In this document: positions 36,101-49,000 of the stretch, piece by piece
How the letters are laid out: each line of letters starts with the position of its first letter
How positions within the stretch are numbered: position 1 is the first letter of the stretch
Assembly (NCBI RefSeq): GCF_958298935.1
Contig: NC_084940.1
Location: 6,168,001-6,232,000 of the forward strand
Source: Phragmites australis
Lineage: Eukaryota > Streptophyta > Magnoliopsida > Poales > Poaceae
DNA: 64,000 nucleotides
Direction: 5' to 3'
Position numbers and translations under genes: made by a program
Notes under the pieces: generated by a model
What the model saw: the letters and a program-made list of their open reading frames with translations, nothing else
Told to the model about the DNA's origin: nothing
Databases searched by the model: none

Positions 36101-37170
36101 ATCGTGTGCTTGTTTTGGAGACTAACAAAATTGTTAAAACCTGCGAAGTTACTTTCGATGATGCTAGTCTAGAAATTAGATCAAGTGATGCAGGGACAGG
36201 TACACTTGTTCAGGGGAAGTCTAAGACCATATTTGTGGATGAGAAGGAGGATGAGGATGAAATGTTAATTCCCGTGACACAATTAGTTAAAAATCATTTG
36301 GTACCTTCAACTATTTAGGCTACAGTTGGATATCCTCAAGCTACTACATTATCTGTGCATGTTGAAGGAGAAAAAGAGATTGCTTCTGGAGTCAATGCTC
36401 CTTTGTACATTAAGCGGAGTCATCCACCTTATTAGATGACTGGAGATTTGCATGAATGAACCACACGGTACAGGTTTATTAATTCTAATTTCCATGCTCA
36501 TTCAGCTTTTGTTACTTCTTTTGAACCCAAAAATATTTCACATGCATTGACTGACAAATCTTGGATCAATGCCATTCACGAGAAACTTGAATATTTTGAA
36601 TGCAACAAAGTCTGGAAGCTTGTCGCACTTTCTCTGGGTCATACACTTATTAGTACTAGATGGGTTTTTAAAAATAAATAAAGTGAGGAAGGTGTTGTTG
36701 TTATAAACAAAGCTAGACTTGTAGCTCAGGATTTTACACAGTTAGAAGGACTAGATTTTGAGAAAACTTTTACTCCGGTTGCTAGACTAGAAGTCATTAA
36801 AACTCTTTTAGCTTTTGCTGCATCTAAAGACTTTAGATTATATCAAATGGATGTCAAAAATGCTTTTCTGAATGGCTACATTAATAAGAAAATTTATGTT
36901 AAGCAACCACATGGTTTTGAAAATCCTAAATATCAAAATCATGTATGCAAGTTGTCTAAAACTTTGTATGGTTTAAAATAAACCCCTAGAGCATGGTTTG
37001 ATAGAGTTAAAACTTTCTTGCTTAAAAAGGGTTTTGTAATGTGGAAAAAGAGAGCATTGAACTTCTCCGTGTGGATACTGAATACCAATTGATAGACATT
37101 TTCACAAAACATTTCTATTCTTCTCATTTTACTTTTCTTCGTGGAGGACTTGGTGTTATTCATCCTATGT
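33144..37170 (+). pseudogene. Degenerate Ty1/copia (SIRE-type) gag-pol remnant
   Basis: Plus-strand fragments appear in copia order. Gag has a zinc knuckle (33469-33507, C-x2-C-x3-H-x4-C, one residue short of the usual spacing). The protease motif reads DSRC instead of DSGC (near 34940-34965). The integrase core includes RSDNGAEFKN (35705) and TPQQNGVVERK (35797), followed by the GKISYELRFGHRLSVSHFRVFGCKYF segment split over 35930-36020. Reverse transcriptase has ARLVAQDFTQ, FTPVARLEVI and QMDVKNAFLNG (36700-36880). It then jumps near 37030 straight to the pol C-terminus (ELLRVDTEYQLIDIFTK), so the RT catalytic YVDD region and most of RNase H are deleted. Multiple stops occur, such as the TAA codons in the RT. 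The order IN-RT is diagnostic of copia; the element is inactive. Confidence 0.85.
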
Positions 37171-37983
37171 GATTATTTTGAGGGGGAGTTCTTATGTCTT
37201 GGAGCTTGTCGGAGTTTAAAAAAAATGAGAAAACAATGAAATATGATGAGCATTATACCTGATATATATGTAACTTTTGAAGCCAATGCTTAGGATACAC
37301 GGGAGTTTTTACACTTCTCTCTCTATATGTTTAACTATGTAGTTTATGTCATACTTTTCTAATCCGAATGAAAATATGAATTAAATCTTATCATGGTTAA
37401 ACTCTCTTGATTGTTTAATCTTTGATAAAAAAAAATGATATATCTGAAAGACTCAAAGGAATGAGAAAGTGTTGAATAATAGTTGATAGGGAAAAGATCA
37501 AGGAAGTATGTACTGTCGTACTTTTTCTTTACGAGACTGCTTATAATTGCACTTTGATATGAACTTAAAAGAAATCATGTATAGGCGTAGTATGGTTGGA
37601 TGAAATAAGACTGATGATGCATATAATTCCTTTCAAAATAATATGAGATGTTCTTGACATCACAATTGGTATGTTGTTACATAATATTTTAATCAAAACA
37701 ATGACATACTTTTTGTATGCATGTTTTTTATAGCATATAAATTATGGATTCGAGTAGTTGAGATTGTGAGATCATGTCTTGCAAATAAATTATTAATTAT
37801 ACTTGATAAGTTATGGTGATACTATATTTTTACATGTGTAGACAAGTTGGTGCAGATATTCTTAATAGTGTTGCTTGGTCGAGTATCTATTATATATGTG
37901 GTTGATCTATGATGCTCATTATTATAAAAAACGATTCTCTCTTTTGATTTTTTTTATGAAATCATTGCCAAAGGGGAGAGAGT

Positions 37984-39506
37984 TGTTCATTCGGGAGAAA
38001 TTTTTGGTTTTTCTCAAAATGGGAGAGATTTTTTGTGTTGGAAATTTTTCTTGATTTTTATTTCATTTTGTGTTTGATTTTAACATCAAATCATGTCTGT
38101 TAAGAGGTTACCAATATTCACATGAGGTTGGCAATGTTTTTATCAAGGGGTAGATTGTGAGATCATGTGATGAAAAACTGGTTTAAATGATAAAATTGGC
38201 AGAGCAAAGTGATTTAGCATAATGACATTAGGATGATGTTCATGAGTTGTTAAGATATCAGTAATTGAGTTTGCTTATGTTAGCGTGTTGGTTTAGATTG
38301 GAGTTTACGTGGTGTTGTGTGAACTGATCTTAAGTCAAGTTGGGAAGGACTTGCGCCTGTACTCGTTTGTTGATCCATGTGGAGGTGTTGCTCGAAAGTG
38401 AACCTGGTCGATGACGGATCGACGAACTACGTTTAGGGAGGAACTGAGGTTCAACTACTAGGTTCAAGGGAACTGATGTCATAGTGATCGAGAATGTCAT
38501 GAGGGACGTTCGGGCTAGAGAATAGTGTATGTAAAGACAATGTTTCATGTGTGTGACTAGGTGCGTGGTGGAGAAGGGTAGACGTACGCGAGATCGTGGG
38601 CAACCAGATTGTGTGTTCGGATGATGGAGTCGTTCGAGGACATGGCGACATCATGTTGTGGTCTGATTGGTCGAAGAGTCCAGTCCTATAAAGAATCGAG
38701 TGCTAGTCAGAGTTGGACTCGAGCACGAGTTGGATTCGATTATGGGTAGACGTATTTTGGTATGATTTGTATCTAGATAAGATACGACCAGGTTATTTTC
38801 AAACCAAGGACGGTTTGAAGGGCTATATATTGAGAGGGTCTTGGTCAAGGTAAGGAGGACCATGTATGGGAACATATTCAGAGAACTTAGACTTTGATAT
38901 ATGGAGTAGATTTGTCTAGGGTTTTGAGATTTCGTGTAAATCTTTGTTGGATGCTTTGGAGAGGCATCTTATAAATTCATCTATACAATGAAAATCAAAT
39001 TTCGTAAATTGATGAGTTGATGATTCGGAATTTTCTTTTTGTTCTATACAATGTGTGCTTGGTTTTGATTTTCAATTAATTTAGTGTTTTTATCGAGTTT
39101 CATATTGGTTTAATCTATCCAAAACCTTACTAGAATATCTAGTGTTTGACCTGAGAAAATTTCGAATGACTTTGGTTTGATCTCAAGTAGGATTTTGGTC
39201 AACTCGACTAGATTTTGATCTACTCGATTCTGGTTGATACAATATGCTTCGACTATGCATAATTCTTGATTCATATATTCGATTGACTTGATTCTTACTT
39301 GTTTAGTTTCGTATTTGAATCTAGTTTCAGCTGTTTAAATTTGGGAGTAATTGGACAAATGAATATTTCTCTATATTGTTTTTACTAGAGCTTATAAAAT
39401 CTGTTTCGAGTGGAATACCGAGTTTAAATTGATTTTCGATTTAGGTGAATTAATCTTTGAATTTGGTTTCCGCAATCATTCACCCTCCCTCTGATTGCCT
39501 TATTAG
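37984..39506 (+). mobile_element. Probable 3' LTR of the copia element
   Basis: A polypurine tract 'gccaaaggggagagag' (37968-37983) precedes this segment, as in SIRE-type elements. The segment includes 'taaattcatctatacaatgaaaatc' near its 3' part and ends near 'cattcaccctccctctgatt', resembling SIRE LTR ends. It contains the copy (38607-38757) of the left fragment at 32850. Edges are approximate and no target duplication was confirmed. Confidence 0.5.
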
Positions 39507-42378
39507 AGTATAATCGATCATACACAAGTCGCAATGATGGAGGTCGCGAGAGACGATAGATCTGAGCAGCGAAGTCTAGGGGTTATGGCTAGTGGGGATG
39601 CGTGGGGAGAACAAAGGGAAATTATAGATTCATGAGAGAGAGGGTGAAGTAAAAAATGTTAGGAAAGATCATAGATGTCTCAGGATATTCATTTCAATTT
39701 TGGGCTCTCTCATGTCCATGCGCGTATATTTTACTTTTCCGCTGGAATTTTTTAGGTTCAATATTTTGTAAAAAAACAAGTTTCATCATTAATGTGTACT
39801 AGGCATCGTCTAACAATTTTTTTATAACATAAAGTAATGTCACAAAACAGTGGACATTCAATAAAGACGGAACCAATTCGTCATAGATACACCTAGCGAA
39901 ACTATCTCACTGTAAACTCATGATGAAATGTCATAAATTGTCACCAAATAACCCCATTTGGTAACATTTCCGGGTTTTATCATGATCATTTATGTTATAG
40001 ATGTTCGAAATTCTTATGGTGAGGACTTATACATGATCAATAAAGTATACTCTTGAGATCGTAACTCTTATTCTACCTTTCTGCGCGATACAATCATTGA
40101 CAAGTTTCCTACGAGCATATATGTCCAAGTTGAACTGTCCGGCGGTTTCGTGATAGCACTGGTTGCAGTTGCCCCCATCGTACTACGAAGCATTGATCGG
40201 GCATTCAGCTCAACGTGCAACGCTGCTCCCTAGCTACTCGTCCTGTCATCGTAGGCGCACGTACGTACGTGTAACCGCGATAAAAACTCGAGCGACCAAC
40301 ACAATATTCCCGCGTCCTGACAGACCAAATCTGACTCGTAGCGACATCGCATTACCTACCCGTCTGCCGATCGAGCGCCCCTGCAGCGCAAGCGCCACGC
40401 GAAGTGGTCCACGCGGTGGTCAGCCGTGCGCGCGCGGATGGGTGCAGTGGATGGCCATGGCCACCACACATCCGAACCCCCCGAAACCGGCCAGATCCGA
40501 CCAGACCCCGGTCCACGGCGCACAGAGACGGGATGCATTGGCGCAGGAGGCAGAGGCCGGCAAGCGCATGCCGGGCGGTGGACCACGCACTGCGCCCAGC
40601 CCTCCCGGCCACAGCCATCTCGCCACAGGGCTAGTAGTCCCGGGTCTCGGGCGGACGGCCCGTGGGATGGATATAGTATACTTGTACGCTTTCTACATGC
40701 ATGCACGTACAGGTACAGATACGTACTACGTAGTTGTAGTATAGTATCTGTGGTGTTTATGTAGGTACTACGTGCTTTAGCTTCTGGATCCATTCTTGGG
40801 AATTGTGAGAAGGGGTGGGGCAGCACAGGAAGTGGACAAAGCGAGGAACTTTTGAAGAAGGGCATGCACGCAGATGCATCTAGCTTCTAGCTAGCCAGCT
40901 AGCCACGCCATGCATCTGCATGTAGCACTGGCTGGCCGTGCCCCCGCTCGACGAGATGCGTCCGCTGGTGTGCCGACGACGGAGAGGAACGCGAGCGCAG
41001 TGACCGCTTTTGGTGGGATTCCGCCCCGCCCCGCCCCCGTCGTTTTCCCGGCACCAGCGCGATGCGCTGCGCCCGGCCGAGCGGTGGCACAGTATAATAC
41101 TGCGACGCCGAACAGCCTTCCCCCCGGCCTTTGCATGCACACGGCCAGCCCCCACCACGTCGTCACTGGATCTTAGTGCTTTTTCTACGCTTTTCTTCTG
41201 TCGTCGTCGCTCTGCATGCCCATCTCCGCTCTCGGGCTAGCTCGCGGCATAGAAAACCCGGGGCTTTGCAGAAGTTTCTCGCATTCTTTTTGTTTCTTCT
41301 CGGTCTTTGCGAAGCTTTCCATGCATTTTAAACCATGCTTTGTCGACGCCGTCGCGGGGATCGATGGATATATTCCTCCGGCAGGTAACTAAACAACTTC
41401 GAAGAGCAAAGATTCGTTTCCGCGGCACGTTTACAGTTCTTTTTTGTACCTTGTTGTCTAGCTACAACATGAATTTGCGATCTACTAGTGCAGATGCTTC
41501 TTCGGGGCGCTACTACGTGCAAGAAGAAAATGCTTTACAAAATTCATGCATAGGCGATGTTATCTAGGCTTTTGCCTATAGCAATCAGCTGATTTCTTTC
41601 GTAAACAATATAATAAGTAAATTTTTGGACAAGATGAGACGACACGTGGCATCCCAAGCAAGCGTAGAGTGGTGAGGAACTGAGGAGATTTTTTTGCGGA
41701 AATTCCAGCGGACTGAAAAATCTTTTTGTTATTGCACTGCCGGTAAATATTTAATGGCCAACTGTTCACCATTGACCCCTTCAAGTATATTCACGGAGCA
41801 CAGAGTTATGCAGGGGCTGCAGGTGAACGCGAAGTTCTAGACGTCGCCATGCTTATAATATCGTCTCAGACGTTACTAATGTCCAGCGTCAGTCTTCTCA
41901 GAGTTTGCTGCGGCGATGGCTGGGAAAGCAGGACGATGAGCTGAACAGACGTCATTCGCAATCAAGTTGATAACTGTCCCAGCGAATCCTACACGAGCAG
42001 GAACGCTGTGCGACATTCAAATGCGTGGTTTTACGCATCGCCTAGCGATCTATTTCGAAACCCCGCGGCGAAGGACATCCACTGCAGCGCTCCTGAATCC
42101 CACATGAGACGGCCGTGGCAGTCACGGATCGCTCCCAGGCATGCCGCGTGCGAAGAAGGCCAGAGCAGCTCAAATGGTTACTACCTTAATCATTATAGTA
42201 CATTTCTTAAATTTTATAAATTATGTCGTTTATGATTATTTATAACTTAAAGTGATGAAATGTATATAATCGTCCTCGTACGACGTGTGACATGAACGCT
42301 GTTCTTCCTTTGCAGGAATGCACCTATCTTTCCGGCGTATTGGGGAGGAGGACCTAGGGTGAACACGTCACACATATA
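39507..42378. other. Intergenic stretch with an unassigned GC-rich block
   Basis: Positions 40163-41240 are strikingly GC-rich in AT-rich surroundings and open in most frames on both strands (up to 193 codons), which reflects composition rather than a gene. No domain was recognised and no clear splice structure is evident. A TATA-like 'ggatatagtatact' occurs near 40668. Positions 41240-42240 also lack recognisable genes. The block could be a promoter or 5' exon of a non-coding or unrecognised transcript, or captured DNA. Confidence 0.3.
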
Positions 42379-42768
42379 GGGTATGATTGGCACCGCCCAC
42401 GTGGGTTTTACTCGTATGAATTGTATATGCAGTCTGAAAGTACATAGATTGAACGGAGTCGTATTTGTTAAAAAAAATATTTAATTGATCATATCTATCT
42501 AAGACAGGTTAAGCTGAATTTCTGTTTGGTTGATCGAATATAAAACCACATAAATGAATTTAAGAATTAAGACTGTGATTGATTATTTACATGAAAATAA
42601 TTTTATAACACTTATAAATGAGCTTGTCTATATAAACGAATATATAAACTTATATCTATCGGAGGCTGCGGGAGTACACTTGTATTCGTATGACTAGAAT
42701 AGAACAGTACATACGGACAATAAAACAACCATATTACTCTCATACAACAACCAATCACACTCTTACCC
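42379..42768. mobile_element. Probable MITE
   Basis: The left end reads GGGTATGATTGG and the right end, complemented, reads GGGTAAGAGTGTGATTGG, both followed by 'ttgtatga'-like sequence. The AT-rich interior of about 390 bp has no coding frame. The TIR style is PIF/Harbinger-like. A target duplication is not clear. Confidence 0.45.
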
Positions 42769-44966
42769 TTTTGTTCCACTTTAGTGAATCGCTATTTTCT
42801 GTGTCAGCGATGTGAAATGCGCCGGACGAAAGTAGCTGCACTTTTGCTCCGGTTACCATGCTGAAAATTGTATATCTGACTTATATGTCATTAACAAGAT
42901 TCTTTGCACTTCAAATTTTCGTTTCCACCTTATTGTTTTTTTAATAAAAAGGTAACAGTTTCTGAATTCTAAAGGTTTTTAATGTACGTTGGAGCTGTCT
43001 TCACATTAGGTCTCTGATCCTCGAAGTTTGATCCTTAGAGTAGAAACCTTATTTCTCATCTGGGTAAATGTTTCATAGTTAGAAATTAAAGGTATATTTT
43101 TTGAAAGCAGATAGTTGTGCTTAATCCAATAGATTAAAGGCGAAAAGTTAGCCGAACGGGAGTCAAGCCATCTATGAAGTAGGGACACATGCATTCTCTG
43201 CTTTATTATTCTTTTTTTGTCAAAACCATTCACATTAAACATTTCAAGAATATATGTAAACGCGTGTATTCGTCAAACCTCAATTCCCTAAAATCTACCA
43301 AATCTTTTTCTACTTTCCTAGCTTTTGGATCCCATGGAGCTTTATGCTTCGGTTGACTCCATCCACCTCCTCTCTGGCGGCGGCATCTACTACTACATTT
43401 ACTGATGTAGAGCTTGAGTTATGGATCAGGTTCATCGAAGCCACAACCTTATAGGGATATATGGGCAACAGAAGGACAATATATATGGCTCAAGTTAGGA
43501 TTAAGATTCAATAGAACCACAATCTTATGCAGTCATCTAAATATCCTTCTATATCTTCCACTGCAAGCTTTAATATGGATCTTCTTACTTTTGCTGTGGC
43601 CTCACCTTGCTGATGTTGGCTCTACCATGGTGTCTCTGGTGTAACCAATGAACTCTACTATGGTGGCTCTTGTGTAACCAGTGAACTCCAAGACCTAGCA
43701 CCTCGACAGGGATAAAACAGGATGGATAATGTATACCAAGATCCGATGCCGTATCGTGGGGAAAACACTTGACAGGTTCTTAACATGATAATATCCAATC
43801 CACATCTGATATCTCCTATTATCTAAGGTGGCAAATCCGCTCCATATCCATATGCGACCATATATTTGATATTTTCTTCTCAAAATTTCCAATCTTTTAG
43901 CAAACTATATATCGACACTTTAGTCGGTAAATTCACTCTTTACATGTGTACTACTAAGTTTATTTGTTTCAAAACCGCCCTGTATCGTCCGAGTCCGTAC
44001 ATAATTGTATTTTTATATGGCTCCAAATCCGTGGGTGAGCAATATACATCATATACGACCCGGTTTCACCGGATTCGTATATGTAAGTATTCCTTTCTTT
44101 TAACTAACTCCATGCAAGTATTCATTGCAATCAAAGTACCAGTACAAGAACAATTGTCTGGGCTTGCAACCCGGCGACAGCACGTGATATGCAACGCTCG
44201 GGCCACATGGACCGGTCCTCTGATCCCAGAAGCTCTGCACCGATGGTAAAATCGTCTTCCTATCCTGCAAGTTGAGGCCACGTACGACAACGTAACCTCC
44301 ATTTTAATTTTCGAATGGCACGTCAGTGTAACATTGACCGGCCAAATAGGAATGGCTCGCGGCATGGCTTTACTCTCTTTTCCTTCGGCAGGTAAAGAAT
44401 TCCAGATTTGAAGGACGCCGCCAAAACTGTAGCAGGCTTGTCCGCCGGGGATATGCACGAGGAGACGGGGGCGCGGACCGGAAAGAATGGCCGATCCCCG
44501 TCCGTGTAAGAAAGCTCGCGCCGGGGGGGGGGGGAAATGGCGGAAGGGTTAAAAGAGGGCGCAAAAGGATCCTCGAGAAAGCCCAGAAAACGAACGGATC
44601 GTTGGAGGTGGCGACGCTGGCGAAGTGTCACGGGTCTACCTTGAAAGCTGAATCTCAGAACTTCCAATCCCTCTCTCCAAAACACCAGACAGATAGAGCG
44701 ACACATATTCCCTCCCACCACCACCCCCACAGCCCACACGCTCCCCGAGGCAGGGGCACACCACACTTGCCTGCACAGCACTGCTCGGCTCGACCACCCG
44801 GCCCCCGGCCCCCGACCCCTCCATGTTCACCACCACCCCCAGTTAAAATACCAGTCACCCGCTCGCCCCGTATCGTCCACCTCAAAGGGGAGACAACCCA
44901 AGTTAAAACCCCAAGAAACCTTCGTCGACGCTTCGTCTCCTGTAGTCCTGTGGGAGGGAGAGAGAG
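42769..44966. other. Intergenic stretch and upstream region of the HSF gene
   Basis: No gene was recognised. A 33-bp unit is tandemly duplicated at 43620-43685 ('ctctaccatggtgtctctgg' and 'ctctactatggtggctcttg' starts). Positions 43735-44090 resemble decayed transposon sequence with repeated 'cgtata' strings. A run of 12 G lies at 44523-44534. The last 400 bases are C-rich and probably hold the HSF promoter and leader; no unambiguous TATA box or heat-shock element was found. Confidence 0.35.
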
Positions 44967-46206
44967 ATGGAGAGGTGCGGGAGCTGGGAGTGCGACGCGG
45001 CGGCGCAGGCGGCCGCGCAGAAGGCGGTGCCGGCGCCGTTCCTGACCAAGACGTACCAGCTGGTGGACGACCCGGCCACGGACCACATCGTTTCCTGGGG
45101 GGACGACCGGGTGTCCACGTTCGTCGTCTGGCGCCCGCCGGAGTTCGCGCGCGACATACTCCCCAACTACTTCAAGCATAACAACTTCTCCTCCTTCGTC
45201 CGCCAGCTCAACACCTACGTAAGTTGCCTTGTTCTCTTGCTTGCACGACGGGTTTCTAGTGTTTCTTGCATGGATGGGTCTTGATGGAGAGGGTGGCAAC
45301 GTCGCAATGCAGGGTTTTCGGAAGGTCGTCCCGGAGCGGTGGGAGTTCGCGAACGAGTTCTTCAGGAAGGGGGAGAAGCAGCTGCTCTGCGAGATCCACC
45401 GGCGCAAGACGTCGTCCGCGTCCCCGTCGTCGGCGTCGCCTCCGCCGTTCTTCGGGGCGCCGCACTTCCCCCTGTTCCACCCCGGCGCCCCGCACCACCA
45501 GTTCGTGGGGGACGACGGGCTTATGGCGGCGCACGGCATGGGCGTCGCGTTCCCGCACCCGCATTGTCGGGAGCCGCACGCCGCTGCGCCGGTGGCCACG
45601 CGGCTCCTGGCGTTGGGCGGTCCAACGCCATCGCCGTCGCCTGCCACCATGGTCGGCGGCGCGGGGCGCGCGGCTAATGCGGCGGTGCTGATGGAGAACG
45701 AGCGGTTGCGGCGCAGCAACACGGCGCTGCTGCAGGAGCTGGCGCACATGCGGAAGCTCTACAACGACATCATCTACTTCGTGCAGAACCACGTGCGCCC
45801 CGTGGCGCCCAGCCCAGCCGCGGCCGCATTCCTGCAGGGCCTCGGCCTGCAGGCGCGCAAGAAGCCCGCCGCCGTGGCCACCGGGCTCAACAACTCCGGC
45901 GGCAGCACCACGTCCAGCAGCTCGCTCACCATCGCCGAGGAGCCGTCCCCTCCGCCGCAGCAGATCGACAAGAGCGGCGGAGAGGCAGGCAGCAGCTGCG
46001 CCACCCGCTCTGCCGCGCCCACCATGCTGTTCGGCGTTCACCTATGCGCCGCCGCGAGCGGCGCGGGCACCAAGAGACCGCCTTCCCGGGAGGACCAGCC
46101 GCCCACGTCGCCTGCCACGAAGCCGCGCCTGGCGCTCGAGAACACCGACCTAAGCCTGAGCGTCGCGGCGCCGTCCGGCGCCTCGTCTCCAGCTAGCACT
46201 AGTTAG
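44967..46206 (+). CDS. HSFB4: Class-B heat shock transcription factor, HSFB4 type
   Basis: Two exons, 44967-45218 and 45313-46206, join in phase 0 across a 94-bp GT-AG intron (donor 'tac|gtaagt', acceptor 'tgcag|ggt') to give 381 residues. The DNA-binding domain spans about residues 20-115: [38 protein letters not shown], the intron, then [17 protein letters not shown]. The intron sits exactly where plant HSFs conserve it, after the recognition helix. A heptad-type oligomerisation region follows at about 204-247 ([20 protein letters not shown]). The tetrapeptide LFGV at about 323-326 is the repressor motif of class B, and a basic TKRPP segment near 337 may be nuclear targeting. Class-B factors lack the AHA activation motif and mostly act as repressors; in Arabidopsis HSFB4 (SCHIZORIZA) controls root stem-cell fate. 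The gene looks intact. Which grass B4 paralogue it is cannot be said. Confidence 0.95.
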
Positions 46207-48992
46207 TCAGCTAGCTCACTCACTCGCCTAGCGCCTAAGCATGCAGCGGCGGGGCGACTGTTTTGTTGTTCTAGTTCGACCGTTTTGTTGTTCTAGTTCG
46301 ACGTGTTCCGTTTCCACTGGTAGATCAGTTAGTTCTTTTGTTGCTGTCTTTTGCTTAGGGTTCTACTAATTGCACTACTGTGCCAAGCAAGCACTCAGAA
46401 CTAGTGCCCTCATGCGGAGAGCTAATCCAAGCCATCCAAGTTTTTGTACAGAAGTATGTAACGCATGCAGTAGCTCTGATGAGTCCAGAGCGAACAATCT
46501 TTTGGACGACGAGTCCGGAAAGAGATGTTTCGTTTGAACCGCTTTCTGCGCTTCGTTCTCCCCGCTGGTGCCTTATACTTGCGCTCATGGCCTCATGGGA
46601 GTCAAAATGTGAAAGGCAGTTGCAGCTGCGCAGGCTAGGCTTGGAACTATACTCGCCATCGCAGCTCACATGTCACAAGTGTTCGATCCATCAGATTGCG
46701 AGAGTAGAGTGATACCGATGCCGATGCGTACAGTAGTCATGTTCCCGGGATGCCGTGACATTAGCATGCAGCGGCCGCAGCAGTACTGGACAGTCAGCTA
46801 GCAGTAGCCCTAGGTGGCTCCGTAGCAGGTTGAGAAGGGAGTAGTAGGCTGTCCGTGCGGGAGAACCGAGAGAACGGCAGCGTCATGATTAGTCGTCTGG
46901 CGCCAGATCTTGAGAGAGAGGGGTCTAATCTGGAGCCGGAAGCGTAAAGACCGGGCAAGAGATCTTGGCCGGCTTCGCCTAACTTCTCTCCGGGTGGGTG
47001 GTGCACCGGTGCGCGTGAGATGAGATGGCAGATGGCTGTGGTGTACTGGTGGTCTCGGCTTGAATGCAGAATCGGTCATGTGTCGTGGGGGTGGGCTGGC
47101 ATCGGGCTCTGTTTCTTCTACTGGCTTCTGCCGCTGCTACTGCTGCTGTGGCTGCAGCAGCAACCCGCGGGGTTCCCACGATATCCCCGAAAATCCAAAA
47201 GGGAGGCGTCCGGACTCTGACCGCCTTCCGTTCCCTCGGAACGTGATAGTTCTGGCCAGATTCCCCCGGTCCGCAGCTTGCAGGCCTCGGCCCCACATGT
47301 CCAGTTCGTCTTCTCTTCGCACAAATTTCCCTACGTCCACCACGGCCTGGTGCTGCAACTAGCCAGTACTCGTAGCTTGGAGGCAGCTTGCGCCAATTCT
47401 TTTACATGAAGCACCCTTACTTAACTCGGGTTGTAACAGCTTCTTTTGCATTTCACAAACACGCCTACGGAAGGCCGACTCCAGCAGGAGCGGCAAAACT
47501 TCCACTGTGCAGACTTTTTTTTTATAGGGATACGGATAAGAGCCGGATGCTAAGAAAGTTGCGAGCGAAAAAAAAAGAAGATTGCATCACTATAGCTAGA
47601 GGATAACTGAGGGTTTGAGAAGAGAAGAAAAATATGATAACATTAGAGATAAAAAAAATAAAAAATACTATAATAGTGTTATAGTGGATGAATTTTTAAA
47701 CTACATGCTGGAGATGTCTAATATGGTATTTTCGCTATCTTTGATTAGTTAGACACTAATATTTCCAAGAAAAAAAGTTTTGCGCGCAATCAATATCACA
47801 GAATAAGTGCTCTAATAATATATGCTTAGAATATTCAAGCACCAATGGTGAAAGAGAACATTATACCATGAAACAACTACTGTTAGAATGTAATGAAAAA
47901 CAATTGAAAGAAGTATATATCGCACATAGACATTGCCAATTCAATAAAACCATTTACCTTCTCTATCTGCGCAAAGTTTTGTGTAACAACTACAAATATC
48001 CTATCGAGATCGACAATGCTACCATCACATCAAAGCTCACACAGATGCGCGTTTTCAAAGCCACACTTGTAGCATTGGCCGAGTGTGCTCTCACAAAATA
48101 ATCATTTCCATCATGAGAACCTATCAATATACACACACTAGAGCATATAATTATGTTTTCTATGCGAATAGTAGATGATGCATTGAAGGTGATGGCTATA
48201 GCATGAGGGAGGATGTTCAAGTAAGAGAAAAGATGGCTAAGGAGCCATACATCCATGTGGTGATAAAGACATATGGAGACACCAGCTGTGAAAAGGTAGA
48301 AACATTTGATAAAATTGAGGTGAGATTTCGAGCATGCACTCATAGAGTGAAGGCAACCATGGCTTTTTTTGCTTATGCATGTGGCAGCACGAAAAGAAAA
48401 ACACGGGTTGAAGAGGAGTATTGATTGAAGGGGAGATGTGAGAGGATGAATCTTGAATGCTGGAACTGACCTAACATTCCAAAATTAAATTGCTATTACT
48501 TTTGAAACCAAACACGTGTTTTGTAGATACTCCTAAATTAAATTTAGTTTTAAAATATCGGCATATACTATTATAGTTTCAGCAATATAAAATAAACTAT
48601 ATGTGCATCACTAGTACGCGACGTATAGGTCAAAACACTAAAATATTTTTGTTGAGCAAATAATTTGCAAGGATACACAGAATTTAAAATAGCATGGCGC
48701 ATTTCAGTGGCGTATACGTGGCAGCCACCTACCATTATCAGGTTTAGTAGCGTGGAAAACCTGATTTCGTAGCTTTAGCAAGCTTCGGTGTAGTCTGCCT
48801 GCAGTACTCGCACCAGTTTCCGGCTGCATCGTCGTGGGCCCTGCCGGAGACAGTAGTCCAAGACAAAATTATTTAATGCGTAAACAAATCTGAATCACCT
48901 CCCCTCGTCCTTCTCCACCCCACCAGTCAGGCCGCTCAGAGAAGATGCTCTGCAACGGCGGTGAGTCGAAGGCGGCACCACCCCAGAACATG
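46207..48992. other. HSF 3' region and intergenic DNA
   Basis: A 21-bp phrase 'ttttgttgttctagttcgac' is duplicated directly after the HSF stop (46260-46302), in the likely 3' UTR. Positions 46790-47360 are GC-rich with open frames on both strands but no domain. Positions 47620-48460 are AT-rich and repeat-like, with short frames of no recognisable kind. Positions 48890-48992 are GC-rich again, directly before the hAT element. Confidence 0.35.
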
Positions 48993-49000
48993 AAAATGTC

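Noticed and set aside
40163..40744. Open frame of 193 codons as a gene
   Set aside because: Other frames on both strands are equally open, there is no domain and composition alone explains it.
44655..45749. Open frame of 364 codons on the minus strand
   Set aside because: It lies antisense to HSF exon 1, the intron and most of exon 2. It owes its length to the GC-rich codon bias of that gene and has low-complexity Arg/Pro/Gly content without a domain.
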